In this document: positions 1-7,242 of the stretch, piece after piece | Layout: every line of letters begins with the position of its first letter | Position numbering within the stretch: position 1 is the first letter of the stretch | Source: Methylococcaceae bacterium UBA662 | GTDB taxonomy: Bacteria; Pseudomonadota; Gammaproteobacteria; Methylococcales; Methylomonadaceae | Assembly: GCA_002299425.1 (NCBI GenBank) | Contig: DBNW01000039.1 | Span: forward strand, 1 to 20,341 | DNA: 20,341 nucleotides | Direction of reading: 5' to 3' | Notes under the pieces: generated by a model | Database searches by the model: none | Seen by the model: only the letters and a program-made list of their open reading frames with translations | Told to the model about the DNA's origin: nothing | Translations under genes and position numbers: made by a program

Positions 1-1041
1 GGCCGTGAAGGCATCAACCTGCAATTCGCGCGCATCCTGTTCAACTTCGACTTGCCGTGGAACCCGATGGACGTGGAGCAGCGCATTGGCCGCATCCACC
101 GCTACGGACAGAACCACACGGCACAGGTCTACAACCTTGTGCTGTCCGACACCATAGAAGGCCGCATTTTCCTGATGCTGGACGAGAAGCTGGTGGAAAT
201 CGCCAAGACGGTCGGCAAGGTCGATGACCAAGGCAACGTCGCCGAAGACCTACGTGCACAGATTCTTGGCCAACTCTCCGAGCGGCTTAACTACGACCGC
301 CTCTACCAAGAAGCGCTGTCAGACCCCGAGCTCAAGCGGACGAAGGTGGAACTGGAAGCTGCGCTGTCGAATTCGCGTGAAGCGCGGCAGGTCGTGTTTG
401 ACCTCTTCCAAGACCTCGAAGGCTTCAGTCTCGATGACTACAAACCCTTCTCTGATGTGTCCTCCAGTCTGGATCGATTGGTGCGGTTCCTGTCGGCAGC
501 AGTGACAGATCGACAGCAGCGACTCGTCAAGGTGGACGACGAGACCTATGACCTTGTGACCGCCGATGGTGCGCGCAAGGCCCGCTTTACATTGAACCGA
601 GAGACGGCCACGAGTGACGACAACGTGGAGCTGATGGGTCTGGATCACCCGCTGGTTCAGGAAGAGCTTGGCCGCTGGCGCATCGTGCCGCCGGAAGATC
701 TTGGCATTGCGGTTTTAGGGGACGTCGAGGAGCCGGTGTTGTTATCGCTGTGGATGGTGGAAGCATCGGCAGGTAACGGCGAGCGTCGCGTCGTCGTTCA
801 ACCCATTGCCGTGAAGCAGGATGGCACACGCGTTCCGGCGGTGGAGCGTCAGGCTGAGCAATTCTTGCAGGCATCAATAGCCGTGCCGAGGTTTGCACCA
901 GAGCAACGGCAGGAACTGTTCGCGCAGGTGGTTGAGCCGACCCTGCAGCGGGAACTGAAGCATAAGGGCGCAGCGAATGGGGATGGCAGCTACTCGGCTG
1001 AGTTGATTGGATACGTTGAGATCATGAATTGCAGTAGTTAA
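1..1041 (+). CDS. SNF2/HepA-family helicase, C-terminal part (5' end outside window)
   Basis: The frame is open from the first base and ends at TAA 1039-1041, giving 346 residues of a larger protein. The first residues, GREGINLQFARILFNFDLPW, are SNF2-type helicase motif V, and QRIGRIHRYGQ (about residues 27-37) is motif VI with its arginine finger. This is followed by NLVLSDTIEGRI, the usual end of the HepA/RapA-like helicase C domain. The remaining 280 or so residues are charged and partly helical and I cannot assign them to a domain. The protein is expected to be an ATP-driven dsDNA translocase. Related SNF2 proteins occur in defence islands (for example DISARM DrmD and Zorya ZorD), but nothing in the visible part decides between these and a free-standing helicase. 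No gene follows it on this strand. Base composition is clearly richer in G+C than the core genes from 1132 onward, which hints at transfer. Confidence 0.85.
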   Translation, partial: GREGINLQFARILFNFDLPWNPMDVEQRIGRIHRYGQNHTAQVYNLVLSDTIEGRIFLMLDEKLVEIAKTVGKVDDQGNVAEDLRAQILGQLSERLNYDRLYQEALSDPELKRTKVELEAALSNSREARQVVFDLFQDLEGFSLDDYKPFSDVSSSLDRLVRFLSAAVTDRQQRLVKVDDETYDLVTADGARKARFTLNRETATSDDNVELMGLDHPLVQEELGRWRIVPPEDLGIAVLGDVEEPVLLSLWMVEASAGNGERRVVVQPIAVKQDGTRVPAVERQAEQFLQASIAVPRFAPEQRQELFAQVVEPTLQRELKHKGAANGDGSYSAELIGYVEIMNCSS

Positions 1042-1131
1042 ACGCCAATTGGGCAGTGACGAGTAACGTGTGCCTGTTGTTAGTCTCTTTCAGAACAATC
1101 AATGCGACACGCCGGTAAAGCGGTTTTAGGT

Positions 1132-2226
1132 CTAATCCGTATTCGCCCTAGACTCAATAACTCCGCCCCCTAAACACACATCCCCCTCATAAAACACTAC
1201 CGATTGCCCGGGTGTGATGGCTCGTTGCGGCTTGTCGAACTTGACTTTGCAACGGCCGCCGGGTAATGGCTCAACATGACAGCATTGGTCGGGCTGGCGG
1301 TAGCGGGTTTTAGCCGTACAGTGCCGGGGTTCTTCCCAGGGCACACCGCTACACCATTCCAGTTGGCCGGCCTCTAAAGTGTTGTGCAGCAGCAGTGGAT
1401 GGTGGTGGCCTTGGCCGACAATGAGTACGTTGTTGTCTACGTCTTTCTCTAACGCATACCACGGTTCATGGTCTGCGTTTTTAACTCCGCCTATGCCCAA
1501 ACCTTGCCGCTGGCCTAGGGTGTAGTACATCAACCCGTGATGCTGGCCGATCAATCGACCTTCTGGGGTGCGCATTTCGCCCGGTTGGCTAGGCAAATAA
1601 CGTTGCAGGAATGCCTTAAATTTACGCTCGCCGATGAAGCAAATACCGGTGCTGTCTTTTTTTTGGTAGTTTGCAAACCCGGCTTTTTTTGCCAAAGCGC
1701 GAATTTCTGGCTTGTGCAAATGGCCAATGGGGAACAATGTTTTCGATAAAGCCTGTTGCCCCATAGCATAAAGGAAATAACTTTGTTCTTTGTTAGGGTC
1801 CAGACCTTTGAGCAGGGCAAAGCTGTCATTGCGTCCCTGAACCCGGGCGTAATGGCCGGTGGCAATTTTATCCGCCCCTAAATCGTCAAGGGCGTACTCT
1901 AAAAACGCCTTGAATTTAATGTATTTGTTGCACAGGATATCCGGGTTTGGGGTACGCCCGGCGGCGAACTCCGACAAAAATATCTCGAACACATCATCCC
2001 AGTATTCGGTTGCAAAATTGACTGTTTTCAGCGCGATGCCCAGTGTGTCGCAGATTTGCTGGGCGTCGGCTAAATCGTGTACGGCCGTGCAGTAGTGCGT
2101 ACCGTCGTCTTCGTCCCAGTTTTTCATAAACAGGCCGGTCACCTCATAACCTTGCTCCAGCAATAACCATGCTGTCACAGATGAGTCTACGCCACCGGAC
2201 AGGCCGACGATAACACGCTCACTCAT
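1132..2226 (-). CDS. mnmA: tRNA-specific 2-thiouridylase MnmA (TrmU)
   Basis: This enzyme thiolates U34 in the wobble position of tRNA-Lys, -Glu and -Gln, using ATP and sulfur relayed from IscS through the Tus proteins. The PP-loop SGGVDSS lies at residues 10-16 and adenylates the uridine. The two family cysteines are at 99 (in NPDILCNKYIKF) and 196 (in DSTGICFIGERKF). TLGQRQGLGIGG and the C-terminal beta-barrel are also present. The length of 364 aa matches the family (E. coli 368 aa). The ATG overlaps the last 8 bases of nudJ (ATGAGTGA), so translation is probably coupled, and the nudJ-mnmA order is the same as in E. coli. Stop is TAG. No intrinsic terminator is evident in the 90 bases downstream, which separate it from the helicase gene on the other strand. 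Confidence 0.97.
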   Translation of the reverse strand: MSERVIVGLSGGVDSSVTAWLLLEQGYEVTGLFMKNWDEDDGTHYCTAVHDLADAQQICDTLGIALKTVNFATEYWDDVFEIFLSEFAAGRTPNPDILCNKYIKFKAFLEYALDDLGADKIATGHYARVQGRNDSFALLKGLDPNKEQSYFLYAMGQQALSKTLFPIGHLHKPEIRALAKKAGFANYQKKDSTGICFIGERKFKAFLQRYLPSQPGEMRTPEGRLIGQHHGLMYYTLGQRQGLGIGGVKNADHEPWYALEKDVDNNVLIVGQGHHHPLLLHNTLEAGQLEWCSGVPWEEPRHCTAKTRYRQPDQCCHVEPLPGGRCKVKFDKPQRAITPGQSVVFYEGDVCLGGGVIESRANTD

Positions 2227-2674
2227 GGTCGAAAAACGTTTGCAATAACGACAACGAATAGCGCTGCCCGCTCAGATACTGGTCGATACTCAGCAGCACC
2301 AACGGGCTACGCATCCGACTCGGTTGGCAGGCGAGGTGTTCACGTTTCAGCCAGTGCGTGCCGACAATGCCGGTATCCAAGGGTTGGTTGGGGTTATGGT
2401 CGTAGCACGTGCCTGAAAAACATACCCGTAAAAAAGTCGGTTCGGCCGGGTTTTTACGCCACACCTGGATGGCAACAACATGTTCAGGCGCAAACTGCCA
2501 AGCAGTCTCTTCCAAAACTTCGCGTTTGACAGCGGCGATCAAATCTTCGTTTTCTTCAAAATGACCAGCAGGCTGATTAAACTGTAGGCCCTGGCCCGTT
2601 TCTTCTTCCACCAATAAAAAACGGCCTTCGCGTTCGATAATGGCGGCGACAGTGACATGCGGTTTCCAAACCAT
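2219..2674 (-). CDS. nudJ: Nudix phosphatase NudJ
   Basis: This 151-aa Nudix hydrolase resembles E. coli NudJ (153 aa), which acts on HMP-PP and on nucleoside di- and triphosphates. The protein begins MVWKPHVTVAAII, as NudJ does, and has the NQPAGH segment leading into the Nudix box at residues 37-59 (G, E43, REV 51-53, EE 55-56). The box glycine before the last hydrophobic position is replaced by alanine, giving EETAW where EETGI is usual. All metal-binding glutamates are kept. LRSPLVLL-like and SGQRY segments near the C-terminus also match NudJ. I chose the ATG at 2674 because CGGAGG sits 6 bases before it and because the family starts there. A longer reading to 2767 would add 31 residues with no family counterpart. 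The gene overlaps mnmA by 8 bases. Confidence 0.93.
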   Translation of the reverse strand: MVWKPHVTVAAIIEREGRFLLVEEETGQGLQFNQPAGHFEENEDLIAAVKREVLEETAWQFAPEHVVAIQVWRKNPAEPTFLRVCFSGTCYDHNPNQPLDTGIVGTHWLKREHLACQPSRMRSPLVLLSIDQYLSGQRYSLSLLQTFFDHE

Positions 2675-2680
2675 TAGTGC

Positions 2681-2686
2681 CCTCCG
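2681..2686 (-). promoter_or_regulatory. Shine-Dalgarno site deciding the nudJ start
   Basis: CGGAGG on the minus strand lies 6 bases before the ATG at 2674. It supports the 151-residue NudJ over the longer open frame. Confidence 0.8.
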
Positions 2687-2701
2687 TTTAAAAGCCCGAT
2701 A

Positions 2702-2718
2702 GGGTACTAAATTTACCC
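2702..2718. repeat. Inverted repeat GGGTA-N7-TACCC upstream of nudJ
   Basis: GGGTACTAAATTTACCC forms 5-bp arms around a 7-base centre. It lies 28-44 bases upstream of the nudJ ATG. A second, similar element (GGGTACT, then AATTACCC) lies about 80 bases to the right at the clpS promoter. The position suggests an operator or part of a promoter, but I know of no regulator with this site. Confidence 0.4.
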
Positions 2719-2782
2719 GAATCGTGCAGCTTAAAGCGTGCTGCCCGATACAGAGTTTTGCCCGCACCGGCTTAGTTTTATC

Positions 2783-2801
2783 GGGTACTCTTGAATTACC
2801 C
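2783..2801. repeat. Inverted repeat GGGTA-N9-TACCC overlapping the putative clpS -35
   Basis: GGGTACTCTTGAATTACCC has the same 5-bp arms as the element at 2702-2718 and shares the GGGTACT start and an AATT before the right arm. It spans the TTGAAT hexamer proposed as the clpS -35, where a bound protein would block polymerase. Function is inferred from position only. Confidence 0.4.
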
Positions 2802-2819
2802 CGGCAATACGATTATGTT
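2791..2819 (+). promoter_or_regulatory. Putative sigma-70 promoter of clpS-clpA
   Basis: TTGAAT (2791-2796) and TATGTT (2814-2819) are separated by 17 bases, each matching 4 of 6 consensus positions. A transcript would start around 2826, leaving a leader of about 25 bases before the clpS ATG. Confidence 0.5.
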
Positions 2820-2849
2820 AAGCAAAGCGAAACCTTTTTATTTTTAGCC

Positions 2850-3173
2850 ATGTCCGATTCCAAACAATTTCCTGACCATGATGATGGCTTAGCTGTCCAA
2901 GAGGCTGAGCCGAGGTTAAAAAAGCCTCCTTTGTACAAAGTCATTTTGCTCAACGATGATTTTACCCCGATGGATTTTGTCATAGAGGTGCTAATCAATT
3001 TTTTTGCCATGCCGGAAGAAAAAGCAACTCAGGTGATGTTGCACATCCATACCCGAGGCATCGGTGTTTGCGGCGTTTTTACCCAGGATGTCGCCGAAAC
3101 CAAAGTCATGATTGTCAATGAATACTCTCGCGAACACCAACATCCGCTGTTGTGTTCGATGGAAAAAGCGTGA
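2850..3173 (+). CDS. clpS: ClpS, ATP-dependent Clp protease adaptor (N-recognin)
   Basis: ClpS binds proteins with N-terminal Leu, Phe, Tyr or Trp and hands them to ClpA-ClpP. The 107-aa protein has a short flexible acidic N-terminus followed by the ClpS core: YKVILLNDDFTPMDFVI (about residues 29-45), which carries the N-degron pocket Asn-Asp-Asp and the Met gate, then VMLHIHTRGIGVCGVF with the pocket histidine, and a conserved end reading HPLLCSMEK. E. coli ClpS is 106 aa. The ATG at 2850 was chosen by this length; an upstream extension to 2724 would add 42 unrelated residues. No strong Shine-Dalgarno site precedes it. clpA follows after 13 bases, so the two are very probably one operon. Confidence 0.96.
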   Translation: MSDSKQFPDHDDGLAVQEAEPRLKKPPLYKVILLNDDFTPMDFVIEVLINFFAMPEEKATQVMLHIHTRGIGVCGVFTQDVAETKVMIVNEYSREHQHPLLCSMEKA

Positions 3174-3186
3174 ATTGGAGCCTGCT

Positions 3187-5457
3187 ATGTTAAGCAAAGA
3201 ATTAGAAATTACATTAAATACGGCGTTTAAAAACGCCCATGACAAGCGTCATGAATTTATTACCGTCGAGCACTTGCTGCTGGCTTTGCTGAGCGATGCC
3301 TCTGCCGAGACGGTGATGAAAGCTTGCGGGTGCGATATTGCGGTGCTGCACAAACAGCTCGCTCAGTTCATAGATGAGACCATTTCCCTAATACCCACCG
3401 GTATTCAACGCGATACTCAGCCTACCTTAGGGTTTCAGCGGGTCTTGCAACGGGCAGTCTTCCATGTCCAGGCCTCTGACAAAAAAGAAGTCACGGGTGC
3501 TAATCTGTTTGTCGCCATTTTTAGCGAGCAAGATTCGCATGCCGTGTACCTGCTTAATAAGCAAGACATATCGCGTTTAGATGTCGTTAATTATTTGGCA
3601 CACGGCATCACTAAGACAGATCAAGACCACGAATCTACCGACCCCTCACGCGGTGAAACCGGTCAGACCGACCCGGATTTTGGCAGCCCCTTGGAAAAAT
3701 ACGCCACTAACTTGAACGAAGAAGCACTAAGAGGGCGGATTGATCCCCTCATAGGCCGCGAATTGGAAATTGAGCGCACCATACAAACCCTATGCCGCCG
3801 CCGAAAAAACAACCCACTCTTAGTAGGCGAGGCCGGTGTCGGCAAAACGGCCATAGCCGAAGGTCTGGCAAAAAAAATTGTCGAAGAAGACGTGCCGCCC
3901 ATATTGCTGAATTGCGTGATACACAGCTTGGATTTGGGTGCTTTAGTTGCCGGTACCAAGTACCGGGGCGACTTTGAAAAGCGCCTTAAAGCATTAATTA
4001 ATCAGTTGAAAAAAGAGTCTAACTCGATTTTATTCATTGATGAGATACACACCCTTATCGGTGCCGGTTCCGCTTCCGGCGGGGTCATGGATGCCTCCAA
4101 CTTGATCAAACCCGCCCTGGCCTCGGGTCAGTTGCGCTGCATTGGTTCGACCACTTACCAGGAATACCGAGGTGTTTTTGAAAAAGACCACGCGTTAGCT
4201 CGCCGCTTCCAAAAAATTGACGTACTAGAGCCTTCGGTGGAAGACACGGTGCTGATTTTAAAAGGCTTAAAATCCCGCTTTGAAGAACACCATTCCGTTA
4301 AATACTCACAGGATGCCTTGCGTGTGGCTGCCGAATTGTCCGATCGCTACATCAATGACCGGCATTTGCCTGATAAAGCCATTGATGTCATTGATGAAGC
4401 GGGTGCCAAGCAACGAATGGTTCCGGAAGAACAACGCAAAAACCTGATAGAGGCCGCCGAAATCGAGGAAATTGTCGCTAAAATTGCCCGCATCCCCGCC
4501 AAAACGGTCTCCACTCATGACATGGAAAAGTTAGCCCAGTTAGAAAAAAATCTAAAAATGCTGGTATTTGGCCAAGATGAAGCGATATCTGCTTTGGCCT
4601 CAGCCATCAAGCTGTCCCGTGCTGGTTTACGCGACAGCCAAAAAACCATCGGTTCGTTCCTGTTTGCAGGCCCTACCGGGGTCGGCAAAACCGAAGTGAC
4701 CCGGCAATTGGCTAAGGTACTGGGCATTGAGCTGCTGCGCTTTGATATGTCCGAGTACATGGAACGCCATACGGTATCCAGGTTAATCGGTGCCCCTCCA
4801 GGCTATGTCGGTTTCGACCAGGGCGGCCTGCTGACCGAACAAGTCACTAAACACCCGCATGCCGTGTTGTTGCTCGATGAAATAGAAAAAGCCCACCCCG
4901 ATGTCTTTAACTTGCTGTTGCAAGTGATGGATCACGGCACATTGACCGATAACAATGGCCGTAAGGCTGACTTCCGCAACATTATTTTAGTCATGACCAC
5001 CAATGCCGGTGCGCAAGAGAATAGCCGCGCCTCGATTGGCTTCGCCTTGCAAGACCATGCGACAGACGGCATGAAAGCCATCGAGACAAGCTTTTCGCCT
5101 GAATTTCGCAACCGTTTAGATGCCGTTATCCAATTTAAACCGCTGGACATCAGCGTGGTCGGCTATGTAGTGGATAAATTTATTTTTGAGCTGGAAGCGC
5201 TGTTGGCGGAAAAACAAGTGACGCTAACCCTACATGCCGATGCCCGGTTATGGCTGGCAGAACGCGGCTGCGATCCTAAAATGGGGGCACGGCCTATGGC
5301 CCGATTGATACAGGAGAAAATTAAAAAACCGCTGGCAAACGATTTGTTATTTGGGAAATTGGCCCAAGGCGGCCATGTGAAAGTGTATGTCGAAGGCTAC
5401 GAGCTGGCCTTTGCTATAGAGGGTAAGGCCGTTGCCGTTTCAGAAGATGATCGATAA
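3187..5457 (+). CDS. clpA: ClpA, AAA+ unfoldase subunit of ClpAP protease
   Basis: ClpA is a hexameric unfoldase that threads substrates, including those delivered by ClpS, into ClpP. The 756-aa length matches E. coli ClpA (758). It has the double-Clp N-domain (residues 1 to about 140), then a D1 AAA+ module with Walker A GEAGVGKT at 214-221 and Walker B ILFIDEIH, and a D2 module with Walker A GPTGVGKT at 495-502 and Walker B LLLDEIEKAH. The pore motif GTKYRGDFE and the ClpP-docking IGF loop (617-619; E. coli ClpA has IGL) are present. The ClpB middle coiled coil is absent, which separates it from ClpB and ClpC. The start at 3187 is supported by GGAG 6 bases upstream. It shares the operon with clpS. 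No clear intrinsic terminator lies in the 40 bases before the convergent infA. Confidence 0.98.
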   Translation: MLSKELEITLNTAFKNAHDKRHEFITVEHLLLALLSDASAETVMKACGCDIAVLHKQLAQFIDETISLIPTGIQRDTQPTLGFQRVLQRAVFHVQASDKKEVTGANLFVAIFSEQDSHAVYLLNKQDISRLDVVNYLAHGITKTDQDHESTDPSRGETGQTDPDFGSPLEKYATNLNEEALRGRIDPLIGRELEIERTIQTLCRRRKNNPLLVGEAGVGKTAIAEGLAKKIVEEDVPPILLNCVIHSLDLGALVAGTKYRGDFEKRLKALINQLKKESNSILFIDEIHTLIGAGSASGGVMDASNLIKPALASGQLRCIGSTTYQEYRGVFEKDHALARRFQKIDVLEPSVEDTVLILKGLKSRFEEHHSVKYSQDALRVAAELSDRYINDRHLPDKAIDVIDEAGAKQRMVPEEQRKNLIEAAEIEEIVAKIARIPAKTVSTHDMEKLAQLEKNLKMLVFGQDEAISALASAIKLSRAGLRDSQKTIGSFLFAGPTGVGKTEVTRQLAKVLGIELLRFDMSEYMERHTVSRLIGAPPGYVGFDQGGLLTEQVTKHPHAVLLLDEIEKAHPDVFNLLLQVMDHGTLTDNNGRKADFRNIILVMTTNAGAQENSRASIGFALQDHATDGMKAIETSFSPEFRNRLDAVIQFKPLDISVVGYVVDKFIFELEALLAEKQVTLTLHADARLWLAERGCDPKMGARPMARLIQEKIKKPLANDLLFGKLAQGGHVKVYVEGYELAFAIEGKAVAVSEDDR

Positions 5458-5497
5458 AGTGAAGCGGCGAAAATGGCGTGCTTGTGTCCCCCCGCGC

Positions 5498-5716
5498 TCA
5501 TTTCATGCGGAAAGAAATTCTGCCTTTGGTCAAGTCGTAAGGGGTCATTTCCACTTTGACGGTATCGCCGGTCAAAATGCGGATGTAATGTTTGCGCATT
5601 TTTCCTGAAATGTGCGCCGTTACAATGTGGCCATTCTCCAATTGCACCCGGAACATAGTGTTGGGTAAGGTATCAATCACCTTGCCTTCCATTTCGATTT
5701 GATCTTCTTTAGCCAT
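5498..5716 (-). CDS. infA: Translation initiation factor IF-1
   Basis: IF1 occupies the ribosomal A site during initiation and works with IF2 and IF3. The 72-aa single OB-fold (S1-like) protein starts MAKEDQIEMEGKVIDTLPNT and contains FRVQLENGH, ISGKMRKHYIRILTGD and TPYDLTKGRI, close to E. coli IF1 over its whole length (72 aa). AGGGG followed by 6 bases precedes the ATG. It is convergent with clpA (40 bases between them) and lies downstream of bpt on the same strand with 83 bases between. It has its own promoter candidate at 5744-5773. infA next to clpA and aat is the usual gammaproteobacterial arrangement. Confidence 0.98.
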   Translation of the reverse strand: MAKEDQIEMEGKVIDTLPNTMFRVQLENGHIVTAHISGKMRKHYIRILTGDTVKVEMTPYDLTKGRISFRMK

Positions 5717-5743
5717 CGTTAACCCCTGAAATTAAAAGCCGGG

Positions 5744-5773
5744 ATGATACCACATTCTGAATAGTGGTAGTAA
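5744..5773 (-). promoter_or_regulatory. Putative extended -10 promoter of infA
   Basis: On the minus strand TGGTATCAT (an extended -10, TGnTATCAT, with the hexamer at 5744-5749) lies about 28 bases upstream of the infA ATG. A weak -35 (TTACTA or TTTACT) sits 18-19 bases further up. The TGn element may compensate for the weak -35. This would let infA be expressed independently of trxB-aat-bpt. Confidence 0.5.
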
Positions 5774-5799
5774 AACCTGGTGGTAACGGTGACTGGTTT

Positions 5800-6504
5800 T
5801 TATGCTTCCGACGCCGCCGTCCAGTGCTCACCCAGCAATTTTTGCAACGGTTGGAACTGGTTTTTGTAAGCCATTTTCTGGCATTCTTTGATCCAAAACC
5901 CTAAGTACAGGTATTCACACTGCCACGACAGGGCTTGTCTGATTTGCCATAGAATGGCGAAAGTTCCAAGGCTGTAATGGGCAAAATCCGGCTCGTAAAA
6001 CGTGTAGACAGCAGAAACTGCGTTTTCGACTCGATCGACTACCGTGACCGCCGCTAACCGGTGATCAATCCAAAACTCAACAAAGTAAGTGGTACACCAA
6101 GAACTTGCCAAGAATCCAAAATAGCTCTCGGCGGTGGCATACGCCATATCACCGTCGGCATGCCGAGCCAGTTGGTAACGCAGGTACAGGTCGTAATGCA
6201 CCGATTCAAACAGTGCCGGCTTGATGACCGTACAGGTCGCCGCGTTTTTTTTCCAGCACCGTCGTTGGTATCGGTTAGGTTTGAATGCCGCCACCGCAAG
6301 CCTTGTCGGCACGCAAGCCGAGCAGGTTTGGCAAAAAGGCCGGTAGACTTCGTTGCCGCTACGGCGAAACCCCTGTGCCAAAAGCGATCCATAAAGATCT
6401 AAGGTCATGGGCGTTGCAGGGTCAATAAACAGGGACCGTGATAAATTGCCAGCGAGATAGCCGCAAGGCTGTGCCGCAGTTAATAGAACCGGGATGGGTT
6501 TCAT
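5800..6504 (-). CDS. bpt: Aspartate/glutamate leucyltransferase Bpt
   Basis: Bpt transfers Leu from Leu-tRNA to proteins with N-terminal Asp or Glu, turning them into ClpS ligands. The 234-aa protein shows the family signature: AQPCGYL near the start, RSLFIDP, QGFRRSG, then YRPFCQTCSACVPTR with Cys 58, 61 and 64 (Cys 14 is also conserved), and FKPNRYQRR. The C-terminal GNAT-like half has TYFVEF, AVYTFYEPDFAHYSLGTFAIL and YLYLGFWIKECQKMAYK. The ATG at 6504 overlaps the aat stop as ATGA, which fixes this start over a longer frame to 6543. Tight coupling with aat means that both N-terminal transferases are made together. Confidence 0.95.
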   Translation of the reverse strand: MKPIPVLLTAAQPCGYLAGNLSRSLFIDPATPMTLDLYGSLLAQGFRRSGNEVYRPFCQTCSACVPTRLAVAAFKPNRYQRRCWKKNAATCTVIKPALFESVHYDLYLRYQLARHADGDMAYATAESYFGFLASSWCTTYFVEFWIDHRLAAVTVVDRVENAVSAVYTFYEPDFAHYSLGTFAILWQIRQALSWQCEYLYLGFWIKECQKMAYKNQFQPLQKLLGEHWTAASEA

Positions 6505-7196
6505 GGGGAGCACCAAGCCGACGCTGCGGCCGGCAATCCACAATGGCGGTTCAGCAAATGCTTAAAGTGGCCGCGAGGGATTTCCCTAGCCCCTAAGCTG
6601 GCTAGGTGCGAGGAACGTACCTGGCAATCAATCAGCCGGTAATTCCAACGGCGCAAAGCCTCCACCAAATACACGAACGCAATTTTCGAGGCATCAGTGG
6701 CTGTATGGAACATGGACTCGCCAAAAAATACCCGGCCTATTGCCACCCCATACAGCCCGCCTACTAAATTATCCTCCAGCCACACTTCTACAGAATGGGC
6801 CAGACCGGATTGGTGCAAGCTAAGGTAGGCCACTTTTATTTCTGGGCTGATCCACGTGTCAGGATTGCCCTCCCGGGGTGCCGCGCAGGCGCTAATGACT
6901 TGATCAAAAGCTCGGTCGAAGCTGATTGTAAAAATGGGTTTGCGCATCCGTTTCTTTAAACTACCCGAGACTTTCAGTTCATCAAGGAACAACACCATGC
7001 GCGGATTGGGCGACCACCATAAGATGGGTTCGTCGCGGTTGTACCAAGGGAAAATACCTTGACGGTAAGCGGCTAATAAGCGGTGTGAACCCAAACAACC
7101 GCCAACGGCCAACAGCCCGTTAGGGTCACGCAAAGCCTGGTGTACCGGCGGGAAGGGCTGGTCCGGGTCTTGTGGATTTAGGAGGCTAATTAACAT
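6501..7196 (-). CDS. aat: Leucyl/phenylalanyl-tRNA--protein transferase Aat
   Basis: Aat adds Leu or Phe from tRNA to proteins with N-terminal Lys or Arg, making primary N-degrons for ClpS. The 231-aa protein (E. coli 234) carries the family motifs GIFPWY (47-52), LWWSPNPRMV (59-68), WISPEI, GLAHSVEVW, GGLYGVAIG and FFGESMF (157-163), then a conserved LIDCQV and LASLGA. Its stop codon overlaps the bpt start by 4 bases. trxB ends 46 bases upstream on the same strand, so trxB-aat-bpt may be one transcript. The Shine-Dalgarno site is weak (TTAGG very close to the ATG). Confidence 0.97.
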   Translation of the reverse strand: MLISLLNPQDPDQPFPPVHQALRDPNGLLAVGGCLGSHRLLAAYRQGIFPWYNRDEPILWWSPNPRMVLFLDELKVSGSLKKRMRKPIFTISFDRAFDQVISACAAPREGNPDTWISPEIKVAYLSLHQSGLAHSVEVWLEDNLVGGLYGVAIGRVFFGESMFHTATDASKIAFVYLVEALRRWNYRLIDCQVRSSHLASLGAREIPRGHFKHLLNRHCGLPAAASAWCSP

Positions 7197-7242
7197 GGCC
7201 TAACACAGTGCCGACAATGCCTGCGGTGATCTGCCGGACGGA

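Noticed and set aside
1..1041. Firm naming of the helicase as DrmD (DISARM) or ZorD (Zorya)
   Set aside because: Only the C-terminal part is visible and no partner gene is in the window. Motifs V and VI are common to all SNF2 proteins.
2675..2767. N-terminal extension of NudJ by 31 residues
   Set aside because: It has no family counterpart, and a strong CGGAGG precedes the ATG at 2674.
2724..2849. N-terminal extension of ClpS by 42 residues
   Set aside because: It runs across the putative promoter and the inverted repeat; the family length and conserved core fit the ATG at 2850.
3112..3186. N-terminal extension of ClpA into the clpS coding region
   Set aside because: It would overlap clpS in another frame; the ATG at 3187 has a Shine-Dalgarno site and gives the family length.
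6061..6402. Open frame on the plus strand opposite bpt
   Set aside because: It lies wholly within the well-supported bpt gene, has no recognisable domain and fits a shadow frame.
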